Part shown: positions 33,451 to 42,819 of the stretch, in pieces
How positions within the stretch are numbered: the first letter of the stretch is position 1
How the letters are laid out: every line of letters begins with the position of its first letter
DNA from: Pseudoduganella rivuli
GTDB taxonomy: Bacteria > Pseudomonadota > Gammaproteobacteria > Burkholderiales > Burkholderiaceae_D
Assembly (NCBI RefSeq): GCF_009674485.1
Contig: NZ_WKJJ01000023.1
Coordinates: 1-64,000 of the forward strand
Reading direction: 5' to 3'
Length of the DNA: 64,000 nt
Notes under the pieces: model-generated
What the model was told of the DNA's origin: nothing
Seen by the model: the letters and a program-made list of their open reading frames with translations, nothing else
Databases searched by the model: none
Translations under genes and position numbers: made by a program

Positions 33451-34926
33451 ATGGGCAATAAAATCAAGAGTTTCGGCCTGGTCGGCCTGGGTATGGTGGC
33501 CGGCATCGCCGCTTCCATGCAGTTTTCCGCTATCGCGCAAAAGCCCATGGGCACGCCGCTGCCACTGGAAGAGTTGCGCCAGTTATCCGACGTCTTCGGC
33601 TTGATCAAGACCGATTACGTGGAAGACGTCGACGACAAGAAACTCGTGACGGACGCGATTTCCGGCATGGTGGCGTCGCTCGATCCCCATTCGGTCTACC
33701 TCGATAAAAAAGCCTTCAAGGAAATGCGCGAAACCATGCTGGGCAAGTTTGTCGGCATCGGGATCGAAGTGGGCATGGAAGACGGCTATGTCAAAGTCGT
33801 GTCGCCGATCGAAGATTCGCCCGCCTTCAAGGCCGGCATCAAGGCCGGCGACTTGATTACCCGCCTGGACAACGAGCCGATCCGTGGCCTGTCGCTGGAC
33901 GACGCGATCAAGAAAATGCGCGGCGAACCCCATTCGAAAATCGTGCTGACCCTGTCGCGCAAGGGCGAAGACAAGCCCGTCATCGTGCCCATCGTGCGCG
34001 AAGAAATCCGCGTGCAAAGCGTCAAGGCGAAAATGGTGGAGCCGGGTTACGCGTGGCTGCGCATTGCGCAATTCCAGGAACCGACGGTGGACGACATGGC
34101 GCGCAAGCTGTCCGCGCTGTATGCACAGAACCCGGGCATCAAGGGCCTGGTGCTGGATTTGCGCAATGACCCGGGCGGCGTGGTGCCGGGCGCCATCGGC
34201 GTGTCGGCCGCCTTCCTGCCGAAAGATGCGGTGGTGGTGTCGACCAACGGACAGTTGCCGGATTCCAAGCAAACCTATTATGGCCGTCCCGAGTTTTATT
34301 CCAGCCGCAGCCATGGCGACCCGCTGGCAAAAATGCCGGCCGGCCTGAAAAACGTGCCGATGGTGGTGCTGGTCAATTCCGGTTCCGCTTCCGCCTCGGA
34401 AATCGTGGCGGGCGCCCTGCAAGACCACAAGCGCGCCATCATCATGGGCTCGCAGACGTTCGGTAAAGGTTCGGTGCAAACCCTGCGCCAGCTGACCGCC
34501 GACACCGCCGTCAAACTCACGACGGCCCGCTATTACACGCCGAATGGCCGCTCGATCCAGGCGCGCGGCATTGTCCCCGACATGCTGGTCGACGAAACCG
34601 CCGACGGCGAAGGCTTGAACGGCTTGCGCCTGCGCGAAGCGGACCTGGCGCGCCACTTGCACAACAAGGATGGCGACGAGGCGCCGTCGGCCAAGGTCGA
34701 CGAACTGGAAGAAGAACTGCGCCTGGCGGCACTGGCGAAAAACCAGAAGCCGGTGGAATTCGGCGGCAAGGACGATTTCCAGCTGGCGCAGGCCATCAAT
34801 CATTTCAAGGGCTTGCCCGTCAAGCTGTCGAAAACCGAAGTGGTGCGCGATTTCGAAGCGGCCGCCAAAGCGGACAAAGCTGACGATAAACCTGCTGCCG
34901 GCAAGACCGAGAAATCCAAAAAATAA
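33451..34926 (+). CDS. C-terminal processing peptidase, S41 family
   Basis: A 491-residue periplasmic protease. A single hydrophobic signal (FGLVGLGMVAGIAASMQF), helical region, PDZ domain (about 95-175, VGIGIEVGMEDGYVKVVSPI) and S41 catalytic core with Ser in NSGSASASEIVAGAL and Lys in GSQTFGKGSVQTL. CtpA enzymes trim C-termini of cell-wall regulators. An unusual C-terminal tail is rich in Lys and Asp. ATG at 33451 fits the family; an earlier ATG adds a basic peptide. It follows the EnvC-like gene, as typical for these activator-protease pairs. Confidence 0.92.
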   Translation: MGNKIKSFGLVGLGMVAGIAASMQFSAIAQKPMGTPLPLEELRQLSDVFGLIKTDYVEDVDDKKLVTDAISGMVASLDPHSVYLDKKAFKEMRETMLGKFVGIGIEVGMEDGYVKVVSPIEDSPAFKAGIKAGDLITRLDNEPIRGLSLDDAIKKMRGEPHSKIVLTLSRKGEDKPVIVPIVREEIRVQSVKAKMVEPGYAWLRIAQFQEPTVDDMARKLSALYAQNPGIKGLVLDLRNDPGGVVPGAIGVSAAFLPKDAVVVSTNGQLPDSKQTYYGRPEFYSSRSHGDPLAKMPAGLKNVPMVVLVNSGSASASEIVAGALQDHKRAIIMGSQTFGKGSVQTLRQLTADTAVKLTTARYYTPNGRSIQARGIVPDMLVDETADGEGLNGLRLREADLARHLHNKDGDEAPSAKVDELEEELRLAALAKNQKPVEFGGKDDFQLAQAINHFKGLPVKLSKTEVVRDFEAAAKADKADDKPAAGKTEKSKK

Positions 34927-34945
34927 TCAAAAGAAGTAAGATTCA

Positions 34946-35701
34946 ATGGATGACTCCCAGCTGTTGCGCTACTCGCGCCATATCCTGCTTGATGAAATCG
35001 GTATCGAGGGCCAGCAAAAGCTGCTCGACGCGCGCGCGCTGATCATCGGCGCCGGCGGCCTCGGTTCCCCGGCCGCCATGTTTTTGGCATCGGCCGGCGT
35101 CGGCCACATCACGCTGGTCGACAATGACACGGTTGACCTGACCAATTTGCAGCGCCAGATCGCGCACGACATGGCCCGCGTGGGCCAGCCCAAGGCGCAA
35201 TCCGCGAAAGCCACGATGGCCGCGATCAATCCCACCATCGCCATCGAAGCGCTGGTGGAGCGGGCCGACGACGCCCGCCTTGCAGCGCTCGTGAGCCAGG
35301 CCGACGTGGTGCTGGACTGCACCGATAATTTCGCCACCCGCCATGCCGTCAACCGCGCGTGCGTCGCCCACAAGGTGCCGCTGGTGTCGGGCGCCGTGAT
35401 CCGCTTTGACGGCCAGGTCAGCGTATTTGATACCCGCAGCGGCGATCAGCCCTGCTATTCCTGCCTGTTCCCGCAAGACCAGCACTTCGAAGACGTGGCC
35501 TGTTCCACCATGGGCGTGTTTGCGCCGCTGGTGGGCGTGGTCGGCGCCATGCAGGCGGCCGAAGCGCTGAAGGTCTTGATGGGCATTGGTGAAACGCTGG
35601 CCGGGCGCCTGTTGCTGCTCGATGGCTTGCGCATGGAATGGACCAGTATTGCAATTACCCGCAACGATTCATGCCCCGTCTGCGCCACAAGCGCAGCCTG
35701 A
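34946..35701 (+). CDS. moeB: MoeB/ThiF/HesA-family adenylyltransferase
   Basis: A 251-residue E1-like enzyme that adenylates the C-terminal glycine of a sulfur-carrier protein (MoaD or ThiS). Evidence: ALIIGAGGLGSPAAMFLASAG (nucleotide loop), DNDTVDLTNLQRQIAHD, and paired zinc cysteines CYSC and CPVC near the C-terminus. The catalytic Cys lies in EDVACSTMGVFAPLVG. MoeB versus ThiF cannot be decided without their partner genes, which are not nearby. It follows the S41 protease by 19 bases and precedes an amidohydrolase. Confidence 0.9.
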   Translation: MDDSQLLRYSRHILLDEIGIEGQQKLLDARALIIGAGGLGSPAAMFLASAGVGHITLVDNDTVDLTNLQRQIAHDMARVGQPKAQSAKATMAAINPTIAIEALVERADDARLAALVSQADVVLDCTDNFATRHAVNRACVAHKVPLVSGAVIRFDGQVSVFDTRSGDQPCYSCLFPQDQHFEDVACSTMGVFAPLVGVVGAMQAAEALKVLMGIGETLAGRLLLLDGLRMEWTSIAITRNDSCPVCATSAA

Positions 35702-35724
35702 AAAACCTCTGGAGACACAATCCG

Positions 35725-37881
35725 ATGAAACGCATTACCACCGTCATGGCGCTGGCGATCGCCGCCGCATTTTCCGCCGCTTCTTCCGCGCCTGCCTACG
35801 CCGTCACCACGACCACCCGCTACGTGATCATGTCGGAAAACGGCAAACAGGCCGGCGAACAGGTGGTCGAGCGCTCCGATGACGGCCAGACCAGCGTGCG
35901 TTTCATCTACAAGGACAATGGCCGCGGCCCGGAATTGACGGAGAAAATCCGTTATGCGCCGGACGGCACCATTGCCAGCTATGCGGTCAAGGGTAATTCC
36001 ACCTTTGGCGCCGTGGTGGACGAACAGTTCGACATGACCAACGGCAAGGCCGTGTGGAAGTCCACCACGGAAAAAGGCGAACAACCCGTCAACGGTCCGG
36101 CCATGTACGTGCCGCTGAACAGTTCCTTCGAGACCGCGTCGGCCGCGATTGCCGCACTGGCCGCGACGCCCGACAACAAGCTGGCGCTGCTGCCATCGGG
36201 CACGCTGACGCACCGCAAGCTGGCGGAAACCGTCGTCACACGGGGCACAGGGGAAGGGAAAACTGCGCAAACCGTGCAACTGCTGGCGCAGACCGGCCTG
36301 GGCCTGTCGCCGCAATTCTTCTGGGCCACGACGGGCGCCAACGGCAAGCCCGCCCGCCTGTTTGCAGTCGTCGCGCCGGGCGCCTTCGTGGCCGTGGAAG
36401 AGGGTTGGGAAGGCAATGGCAAGACGCTGGCCGCGCTGCAAAAGGATGCGGAACAAAAAATGCTGGCCGACCTGGCCGCGACCTTGCAGCATCCGTTGAA
36501 CGGCCTGACGGTGGTGAAAAACGCGCGCGTGTTCGACAGCGACAAGGCCGTGCTGGGCGCGCCGTCCGACGTGTACGTGCTGCGTGGCCGCATCACCGCC
36601 GTGCTGCCGGCAGGTTCCCCCGTGCGCGGCGCCGTCAATGAAATCGATGCGGCCGGCCGCGTGCTGTTGCCGGGCCTGTTCGACATGCATGGCCACGTGG
36701 GCCGCTGGGAAGGCGGCCTGAATCTCGCGGCCGGCGTCACCACGGTGCGCGACCTGGGCAACGACAACGCCCAGCTGCAACTGATCATGGAAGAAACCGC
36801 GGCAGGCAAGCTGCTGTCGCCGCAGGTGGTGCCGGCCGGCTTCCTGGAAGGCGAAAGCCCGTATTCGTCGAACGGCGGCTTCGTCGTCAAGACGCTGGCG
36901 GAAGCGAAGAACGCCATCGACTGGTATGCGCAGCACGGCTATCCGCAACTGAAGATTTACAACTCGTTCCCGAAAGAGATCCTCAAGGAGACCGTGGCGT
37001 ACGCCCACCTGCGCGGCTTGCGCGTGTCGGGCCACGTTCCGGCCGGCTTGCGCGCATTCGAAGCGCTCGACGCGGGCTACGATGAAATCCAGCACATCAA
37101 TCAGGTGATGCTGAACTTCCTGGCCACGCCGCAAACGGAAACCCGCACGCTGGAACGCTTCATCCTGCCGGCCGACAAGACGGCCAACCTGGACTTCAAT
37201 TCGCAGCGCGTCAAGGACTTCATCGCCCGCCTGGCGAAGCAGAAAACCGTGGTCGACCCGACCCTGGCCACGTTTGCGTTCCTGAAGCAAAAGGATGGCG
37301 ACATCAATACGCCGTTCGCCCCGATTGCCGGCCATATGCCGCCGGACGTGCGGCGCGGCTTCCACGTCGGCACGATGAAGATCGCGGATGACGCGACTTT
37401 GAAGCGTTACGAAAAATCATACGCGAAGATGGTGGATTTCGTTGGCCGCCTGTACAAGGCGGGCGTGCCGATCGTGGCGGGTACCGATGAACTGGCGGGC
37501 TTTACCTTGCAGGCGGAACTGGAATTGCTGGTGCAGGCGGGCTTGACCCCGGCCCAGGCGATCCAGGTGGCGACCCGCAACGGCGCACTGTATACCCGCA
37601 CCGCCCACGAGCGGGGCAGCATCACACCGGGCAAACTGGCCGACCTGGTGCTGGTCGACGGCGACCCGACGAACAATATCGCTGACATTCGCAAAGTGGC
37701 GGCCGTGATCACGCGCGGCTACCTGGTCTACCCGCACGAAGTGGACCAGGCGCTGGGCGTGAAGCCGTTTGTGTCTGCCGCGCCACAGGTGAAGGCGCTG
37801 GAACCGGTGTCGTCGAATATCGCGGGCAGCAATGACGGTGTGTTGCAGCGCGTGGGGTTGAGCGCCCGCGAACGCGACTAA
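35725..37881 (+). CDS. Secreted amidohydrolase-superfamily protein
   Basis: A 718-residue protein with a signal peptide (LAIAAAFSAASSAPAYA). An unusual N-terminal beta-rich domain (about 25-270) precedes a metal-dependent hydrolase barrel (about 280-690). Metal ligands are seen in LPGLFDMHGHVG (H-x-H), SGHVPAG and DEIQHINQV (His), and IVAGTDELAGF (Asp), with LKIYNSF around the Lys that may be carbamylated. The substrate is unknown; imidazolonepropionase-like or peptide hydrolases share the pattern. I start at 35725, because the longer frame overlaps moeB out of frame and lacks a signal. It ends 149 bases before the type II secretion operon and could be a substrate of that system, but that is speculation. 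Confidence 0.85.
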   Translation: MKRITTVMALAIAAAFSAASSAPAYAVTTTTRYVIMSENGKQAGEQVVERSDDGQTSVRFIYKDNGRGPELTEKIRYAPDGTIASYAVKGNSTFGAVVDEQFDMTNGKAVWKSTTEKGEQPVNGPAMYVPLNSSFETASAAIAALAATPDNKLALLPSGTLTHRKLAETVVTRGTGEGKTAQTVQLLAQTGLGLSPQFFWATTGANGKPARLFAVVAPGAFVAVEEGWEGNGKTLAALQKDAEQKMLADLAATLQHPLNGLTVVKNARVFDSDKAVLGAPSDVYVLRGRITAVLPAGSPVRGAVNEIDAAGRVLLPGLFDMHGHVGRWEGGLNLAAGVTTVRDLGNDNAQLQLIMEETAAGKLLSPQVVPAGFLEGESPYSSNGGFVVKTLAEAKNAIDWYAQHGYPQLKIYNSFPKEILKETVAYAHLRGLRVSGHVPAGLRAFEALDAGYDEIQHINQVMLNFLATPQTETRTLERFILPADKTANLDFNSQRVKDFIARLAKQKTVVDPTLATFAFLKQKDGDINTPFAPIAGHMPPDVRRGFHVGTMKIADDATLKRYEKSYAKMVDFVGRLYKAGVPIVAGTDELAGFTLQAELELLVQAGLTPAQAIQVATRNGALYTRTAHERGSITPGKLADLVLVDGDPTNNIADIRKVAAVITRGYLVYPHEVDQALGVKPFVSAAPQVKALEPVSSNIAGSNDGVLQRVGLSARERD

Positions 37882-37895
37882 CGTCACGCGCACGG

Positions 37896-37943
37896 GTGCC
37901 CATGGTCTTAACAAGGATGTCCAAGTGTTACAGACCATGGCAC
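37896..37943. repeat. Inverted repeat upstream of the gsp operon
   Basis: GTGCCCATGGTCT at 37896-37908 pairs with AGACCATGGCAC at 37932-37943, with a single bulged C, around a 23-base spacer. It lies between the amidohydrolase stop and the gspG start, without a T-run. It may be an operator or a transcript-end structure. Confidence 0.55.
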
Positions 37944-38030
37944 TTCCGCTGCAATGCAGCTATGCTGGCAGGCGCTTAGCGCTTATACTTCAGGACCCCA
38001 TTGTTAAATTAGCTATTTGGACAGGTTTTC

Positions 38031-38471
38031 ATGCAGAAAGTGATTTCCCAACGCCGCGCACGCGGTTTCACCCTGATTGAAATCATGGTGGTGGTCGTCA
38101 TCATGGGCGTGCTGGCTGCGCTGGTGGTGCCCAAGCTGCTTAACCGTACCGGCGAGGCGAAAGTCGCGGCCGCCAAGGTCGACATCGCCAACATCGTGCA
38201 GTCGCTGAAGCTGTACAAGCTGGACAACCAGCGCTATCCGACCACGGAGCAGGGCCTGAAGGCGCTGATGGAAAAGCCGACCACCGGTCCGGCAGCCAAT
38301 GGCTGGAAAGCCGGCGGCTACCTGGAAAAGATGCCGAAAGACCCGTGGGGCAACCCTTACCAGTACCTGGCGCCGGGCGTGCGCGGTGAAATCGACGTGT
38401 TCTCGTTTGGCGCCGATGGCCAGGCTGGCGGCACGGGCGACGACGCCGACATCGGTTCCTGGGACAACTAA
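38031..38471 (+). CDS. gspG: Type II secretion major pseudopilin GspG
   Basis: The 146-residue major subunit of the periplasmic pseudopilus. The class III signal is cut before Phe in RGFTLIEIMVVVVIMGVLAA, with Glu at +5, and the conserved calcium loop runs through NPYQYLAPGVRGEIDVFSFGADGQ. It begins the gsp operon here; promoter sequence is probably in the preceding 150 bases. The last residues DDADIGSWDN are canonical. Confidence 0.97.
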   Translation: MQKVISQRRARGFTLIEIMVVVVIMGVLAALVVPKLLNRTGEAKVAAAKVDIANIVQSLKLYKLDNQRYPTTEQGLKALMEKPTTGPAANGWKAGGYLEKMPKDPWGNPYQYLAPGVRGEIDVFSFGADGQAGGTGDDADIGSWDN

Positions 38472-38492
38472 GCTGTTCCGGACCGGGCTGCC

Positions 38493-38966
38493 ATGTTTGC
38501 TGCCAGCCGCCAGCGCGGCTTCACGCTGATCGAGCTGCTGGTAGTGCTGGTCATCCTCGGCATCTTGCTGGGGGTGGTCTCGGTCAACATGGCGCCCAGC
38601 CGGCGCCAGGGCATGCAGCAGGAAGCGCAGCGCATCGCTATGCTGCTGCAACTGGCGCGCGACGAAGCCATCGTGCGCAACCGTCCGGTGGCGTTCGAAG
38701 CAGACTCCGAGGCGTACCGTTTCTTCGTGCGCGGCGAACAGCGCGTGTGGGAACCGGTAACGCAGGACGATTTGCTGCGCGAGCGCCCTTTCAAGAACGC
38801 TCCCGTGTCCCTGTTGCTGGACCCCGCCTCGACGGTTCCCGGCGACAAGCTGCGCGTGGTCTTCGGCCGCGAACCGGTCGACCGTCCGTTCACGCTGACC
38901 ATGGTCAACGGCGACGTCTCCGTCGCCATCCATGCCGATGGCATCGGCCATTTCACGGTGGAATAA
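38493..38966 (+). CDS. gspH: Type II secretion minor pseudopilin GspH
   Basis: A 157-residue minor pseudopilin with the prepilin motif QRGFTLIELLVVLVILGILL and a beta-rich globular domain. It joins the tip complex GspHIJK. It follows gspG by 21 bases and is followed by gspI after 3 bases. Confidence 0.93.
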   Translation: MFAASRQRGFTLIELLVVLVILGILLGVVSVNMAPSRRQGMQQEAQRIAMLLQLARDEAIVRNRPVAFEADSEAYRFFVRGEQRVWEPVTQDDLLRERPFKNAPVSLLLDPASTVPGDKLRVVFGREPVDRPFTLTMVNGDVSVAIHADGIGHFTVE

Positions 38967-38969
38967 GCC

Positions 38970-39350
38970 ATGCGCCGCATTCAATCCCATCGTTCCCCTG
39001 GCTTCACCCTGCTGGAAGTGCTGGTTGCGCTGATGATCGTCGGCACCGCGCTGGGCGCGTCGCTGCGCGCGATCGGCAGCCTGACGCAAAACAGCGATGG
39101 CTTGCGCGCCACCATGATGGCAACGTGGTCGGCGGAAAACCGGCTGGTCGAAGTGCGGCTGGCCAAGCGCTTCCCGCCGCTGGGGAAAAGCAATTTCGAC
39201 TGTCCGCAGGGAGACTTGAAGCTGACCTGCATGGAAGACGTCATCGCCACGCCGAACCCGCGCCTGCGCCGCGTGGAAGTCAGTGTCTATGACCAGAACC
39301 AGCCGGAGCGGCTGATCATCAAGCTGGTCCAGCTGGTGCTGCAGGAATGA
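38970..39350 (+). CDS. gspI: Type II secretion minor pseudopilin GspI
   Basis: A 126-residue minor pseudopilin; prepilin motif SPGFTLLEVLVALMIVGTAL. GspI helps initiate the pseudopilus tip. Its TGA stop overlaps the gspJ start (ATGA). Confidence 0.94.
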   Translation: MRRIQSHRSPGFTLLEVLVALMIVGTALGASLRAIGSLTQNSDGLRATMMATWSAENRLVEVRLAKRFPPLGKSNFDCPQGDLKLTCMEDVIATPNPRLRRVEVSVYDQNQPERLIIKLVQLVLQE

Positions 39351-40036
39351 TGATGCGGCCAGTACAGGACAGGCCGCATGGCTTCACGCTGGTGGAATTG
39401 CTGGTGGCGATTACCATCCTGGCCTTTATTGCCGTGATGAGCTGGCGGGGATTGGATGGCATCGTCCGTTCGCGCCAGGCGCTGACGGCGCAGATGGACC
39501 AGACCCGCGGCGCGCAGCTGGCGTTCGCCCAGCTGCAAAACGACCTCGAACAATTATCCGACAAGACCGTGATCGGCGATCGTCCGCGCCTGGTGGCCGA
39601 CGAAACCAGCATGGTGTTCATCCGCAATGTGCTGGCCGAAGGAGAACCGAGCCGGGTGCAAACCGTGTCGTACCGCATCCGCGACAGCGTGTTGATCCGC
39701 AAGGAATCCGTCGCCACGCGCGACCTGCGCCAGCTCGACATGTTGTGGCAGGCGGCGCTGGCCGATACCGGGCCCGCGCCGGCCGTGGCGCTGCAAAACG
39801 GCGTGGCGAAAATGACGTCGCGCGTGTGGGAAGCGGGCGGCTGGCAGCCTGCGCCGGTGCCGGCCAATGCCGGCACCGGCGCAGGCCTCACCGGCGGCCC
39901 CGGCGCCGTGGCCGCGCCGCAGGCGCCGCTGCAACAGACGGGTTTTACGGGCATCGAGTGGACGCTGCAATTGCAAAGCCAGGGTGAAAGCCCGCAGCAA
40001 AGCCTCGTGAAATTCTTCATGGTGGGGGCGCAGTGA
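39347..40036 (+). CDS. gspJ: Type II secretion minor pseudopilin GspJ
   Basis: A 229-residue minor pseudopilin; prepilin motif PHGFTLVELLVAITILAFIA. It carries a Pro/Ala/Gly-rich insert (VPANAGTGAGLTGGPG) near the C-terminus. The first ATG overlaps the gspI stop; two more ATGs follow at once. Its end overlaps the GTG start of gspK. Confidence 0.93.
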   Translation: MMMRPVQDRPHGFTLVELLVAITILAFIAVMSWRGLDGIVRSRQALTAQMDQTRGAQLAFAQLQNDLEQLSDKTVIGDRPRLVADETSMVFIRNVLAEGEPSRVQTVSYRIRDSVLIRKESVATRDLRQLDMLWQAALADTGPAPAVALQNGVAKMTSRVWEAGGWQPAPVPANAGTGAGLTGGPGAVAAPQAPLQQTGFTGIEWTLQLQSQGESPQQSLVKFFMVGAQ

Positions 40037-41040
40037 CACGCCGCCATGCACCATTACGTTCGCGGGTGCGCCAGCGCGGCGTGGCCATCGTCACGGCGCT
40101 GCTGTTGACGACACTGGCAGTCACCATCGTGGCCAGCCTGTTCTGGCAACAGCAGGTGCAGGTGCGTTCGATTGAAAACCAGCGTATGCACTTGCAGACG
40201 CGCTGGATCTTGCGCGGCGCGCTGGATTGGGCGCGGCTGATCCTGCAGCAAGATGCGGTCGACAGCAAGGTGACGGCGGAAACCAGCGTGTGGGCCACGG
40301 CGCTGGCGGAAACGCGGCTCGACGATTACGTGGAGCGCGAGCGCAATGACAACGAAAAATACGATGCCACCCTGTCGGGGCGGATTATGGATGCGCAGTC
40401 GCGATACAATCTTGGCAATTTGGCCAGGAACCGCGACATCAATCCGGACCAGTTGCGGGTATTCCAGCGCTTGCTGGAAGGCTTGCGCCTGAACGGTACG
40501 CTGGCCAAGGGCGTGGCGGAAGAAGTGGCGCGCGGCCAGGCGCCGAAAGTCGAAGCGCCGCCGGCCAACCCGCCGGGCGGTGGTGGCGGACAAAAGCCGC
40601 CGTCGACGGCGCTCGCGATGGATGGACGCGAACCGCTGCCGCCGCAGCGGGTGGAAGACTTGCTGGCCGTGGCGGGTTTTTCGCAGGATGCGGTGGAAAA
40701 GCTGCGCCCCTTCGTGATCGTGCTGCCGCCGGAGCAGGAATACACGGAAATCAATGTCAACATGGCGGCGCCGGAATTGCTGGCGGCCATGATCGACAAT
40801 TTTTCCGTGTCGGAAGCGGCCAATCTGGTGCAGTACCGCAAGCGCACGCCGTTCTACGACAAGCAGGGTTTCACGACTTACATCGGCGCCGGCCGCGGTG
40901 TCAAAGTCCCCTACGGCGTCATGAGCAACTACTTCCTGGTGGAGAGCCACATCCGCCTGGGCAGGGCGGCGCTGGATGCGGAAGCGCTGGTCAAGCGCGG
41001 CGGCAAGAGCGCCAATGTGGTGTGGATCAGGGAAAACTGA
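40033..41040 (+). CDS. gspK: Type II secretion minor pseudopilin GspK
   Basis: The 335-residue large tip pseudopilin. A GTG start overlaps the gspJ stop. The prepilin segment RQRGVAIVTALLLTTLAVTI lacks Glu at +5, as usual for GspK. SAM-like and alpha-helical domains follow (GRIMDAQSRYNLGNLA; VNMAAPELLAAMIDNFS). A Pro/Gly-rich insertion lies at about 180-195. It caps the pseudopilus. Confidence 0.93.
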   Translation: MTRRHAPLRSRVRQRGVAIVTALLLTTLAVTIVASLFWQQQVQVRSIENQRMHLQTRWILRGALDWARLILQQDAVDSKVTAETSVWATALAETRLDDYVERERNDNEKYDATLSGRIMDAQSRYNLGNLARNRDINPDQLRVFQRLLEGLRLNGTLAKGVAEEVARGQAPKVEAPPANPPGGGGGQKPPSTALAMDGREPLPPQRVEDLLAVAGFSQDAVEKLRPFVIVLPPEQEYTEINVNMAAPELLAAMIDNFSVSEAANLVQYRKRTPFYDKQGFTTYIGAGRGVKVPYGVMSNYFLVESHIRLGRAALDAEALVKRGGKSANVVWIREN

Positions 41041-41065
41041 AAAGAAATAACGAAAGAGAGATGCT

Positions 41066-42298
41066 TTGACGACGCTATACATCCGGTATCCTGCCCGGGC
41101 CGCGGCCGACAGTGGCGCCATCCAGCAGTGCCACTTCGCGCTGCTGGGCGACAGCGGCAATGTCATGCAGCAGGGCGCTTCCGCGCTGGGCAACATGGCC
41201 GAGCTGGTGGCTTCCGCGCGCCGCGTGGTGCTGTTGCTGGCCGCCGCCGACGTCACCCTGCTGCGCGTGAAAACGCCGCCGCTGTCCGCCGCGCGCCTTA
41301 AAGCAGCCTTGCCGGCGCTGGTGGAAGACCAGTTGCTGGGCGATCCCGCCGACTGCATCCTGGCGCTGGCATTGCCGGGCCCGGACGAACCGGAAGGCGA
41401 ACGCACGGTGGCCGTGGTGCAGCGTGCGTGGCTGGAAGTGCTGGTCAAGGCGCTGGTGGCGCAGGGCGCGCATTCGGTGTCGGCCGTGCCGGCGCAACTG
41501 TGCCTGCCGCTGCAACCGGGCGGCGCGTCGGCCGCCATTGCGCTGGACGATGCGGGCCTGGAACTGACCCTGCGCACGGGCCACCATGCGGGCCTGGGCC
41601 TGACGGTGGCGCCGGAACCGGAAGCGGCGCTGCATACGCTGCGCGCGCTGGCGGGCGAAGCGCCGCTGACCGTGTACCTGCCGGCCGCGCTGGCGCCGCA
41701 ATACCAGCCGGTGGCCGCCAACATGGTGGGCGTCTCGGTGGAGCACGACAATTGGACGCACTGGGTGGCAGCCGCCCGCACGGCGGGGCCGGACCTGGCC
41801 GCCGGCATGGCGACAGGCACGCAGGCGCGCGCATGGCGCCGCTGGCGCTGGCCTGCCGTGCTGGCGGTGCTGGCCGTGGCCGTCAACGTCGCGGGGCTGA
41901 ATATCGAATGGCTGCGCCTGAAGCGCGAGTCGGCCGATATCCGCAAGGGCATGGAACAGACGTTCCGCGCCGCGTATCCACAGGAAGCCATGCTCGATCC
42001 GGTGGCGCAAATGCGCAGGAATATCGCGCAGGCCAAAGCCAGCAGCGGTGAAATGGTGGCGGACGAATTCACGGCGCTGGCGGCCGCGCTGGGCGAAGTA
42101 CTGGCCGCCACCGGCAAGCGCGACGTGGTCGCGGGGCTCGGCTACAAGGACCGCGTGCTGACCGTCAAACTCAAACCCAATACGGTCGACGCCGGCGCGG
42201 TGGGCCAGGTGAAAACGCTGCTGGCGCAGCGCAACCTGGCGCTGTCGGAAGTGGACGGCGGGGCCTGGCAAATTCGCATGGCTGGAGGTAAATCGTGA
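41066..42298 (+). CDS. gspL: Type II secretion inner-membrane platform protein GspL
   Basis: A 410-residue bitopic protein linking the ATPase GspE to GspM. It has a cytoplasmic actin-like N-terminal part with the family's LLAAADVTLLRVKTPP region, a membrane helix near 263-280 (WPAVLAVLAVAVNVAGLNIEWL) and a periplasmic ferredoxin-like end. The start is TTG at 41066 behind GAAAGAGAG; the nearby ATG at 41061 is followed immediately by a stop. The rare start may lower its translation relative to the neighbours. Its stop overlaps the GTG start of gspM. Confidence 0.9.
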   Translation: MTTLYIRYPARAAADSGAIQQCHFALLGDSGNVMQQGASALGNMAELVASARRVVLLLAAADVTLLRVKTPPLSAARLKAALPALVEDQLLGDPADCILALALPGPDEPEGERTVAVVQRAWLEVLVKALVAQGAHSVSAVPAQLCLPLQPGGASAAIALDDAGLELTLRTGHHAGLGLTVAPEPEAALHTLRALAGEAPLTVYLPAALAPQYQPVAANMVGVSVEHDNWTHWVAAARTAGPDLAAGMATGTQARAWRRWRWPAVLAVLAVAVNVAGLNIEWLRLKRESADIRKGMEQTFRAAYPQEAMLDPVAQMRRNIAQAKASSGEMVADEFTALAAALGEVLAATGKRDVVAGLGYKDRVLTVKLKPNTVDAGAVGQVKTLLAQRNLALSEVDGGAWQIRMAGGKS

Positions 42299-42819
42299 GC
42301 GAATTCACTGCAAAAATGCAGAAGCTGCAGGCGACTGCGCAAGCGTTCTGGCAAGAGCGCACGGAGCAGGAGCGCCGCATGCTGACCATTGGCGGCGTGG
42401 TGGTGGGCCTGGGCCTGTTTTATGGCGTATTGATCGACCCGGCACTGGAAGGCCGCGCGAAATTGCGCAAGGACTTGCCGGTGCAGCGACAGCAGGCTGC
42501 CGAATTGCAGGCGCTGGGCCGCACCGCGATGGAATACAAGGCGCGTACGCCGATTCAGCCCAACCGCCTCAGTAACGACACGTTGAACGCCAGCCTGGCC
42601 GCCACCGGCTTGAAGGCGCAATCGCTGGCCATCACGGGCGACTATGTCAAACTGGAATTGAAAGGCGCGCCGTTTGCCGCCATCGCCACCTGGCTCGATA
42701 CGCAGCGCCGGACGGACGCGATTGCCGTGCAGGACGCCAACATCACGGCCACGGCGACGCCGGGTATGGTTGATGCGACCTTCACGTTGCAGCAGCGCGC
42801 AGCGGGAGCGGCGCAGTGA
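42295..42819 (+). CDS. gspM: Type II secretion platform protein GspM
   Basis: A 174-residue bitopic protein; the membrane helix is near 25-45 (MLTIGGVVVGLGLFYGVLI), and the periplasmic domain is ferredoxin-like. It partners GspL. A GTG start overlaps the gspL stop, and the end overlaps the GTG start of gspN by 4 bases. Confidence 0.9.
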   Translation: MSEFTAKMQKLQATAQAFWQERTEQERRMLTIGGVVVGLGLFYGVLIDPALEGRAKLRKDLPVQRQQAAELQALGRTAMEYKARTPIQPNRLSNDTLNASLAATGLKAQSLAITGDYVKLELKGAPFAAIATWLDTQRRTDAIAVQDANITATATPGMVDATFTLQQRAAGAAQ

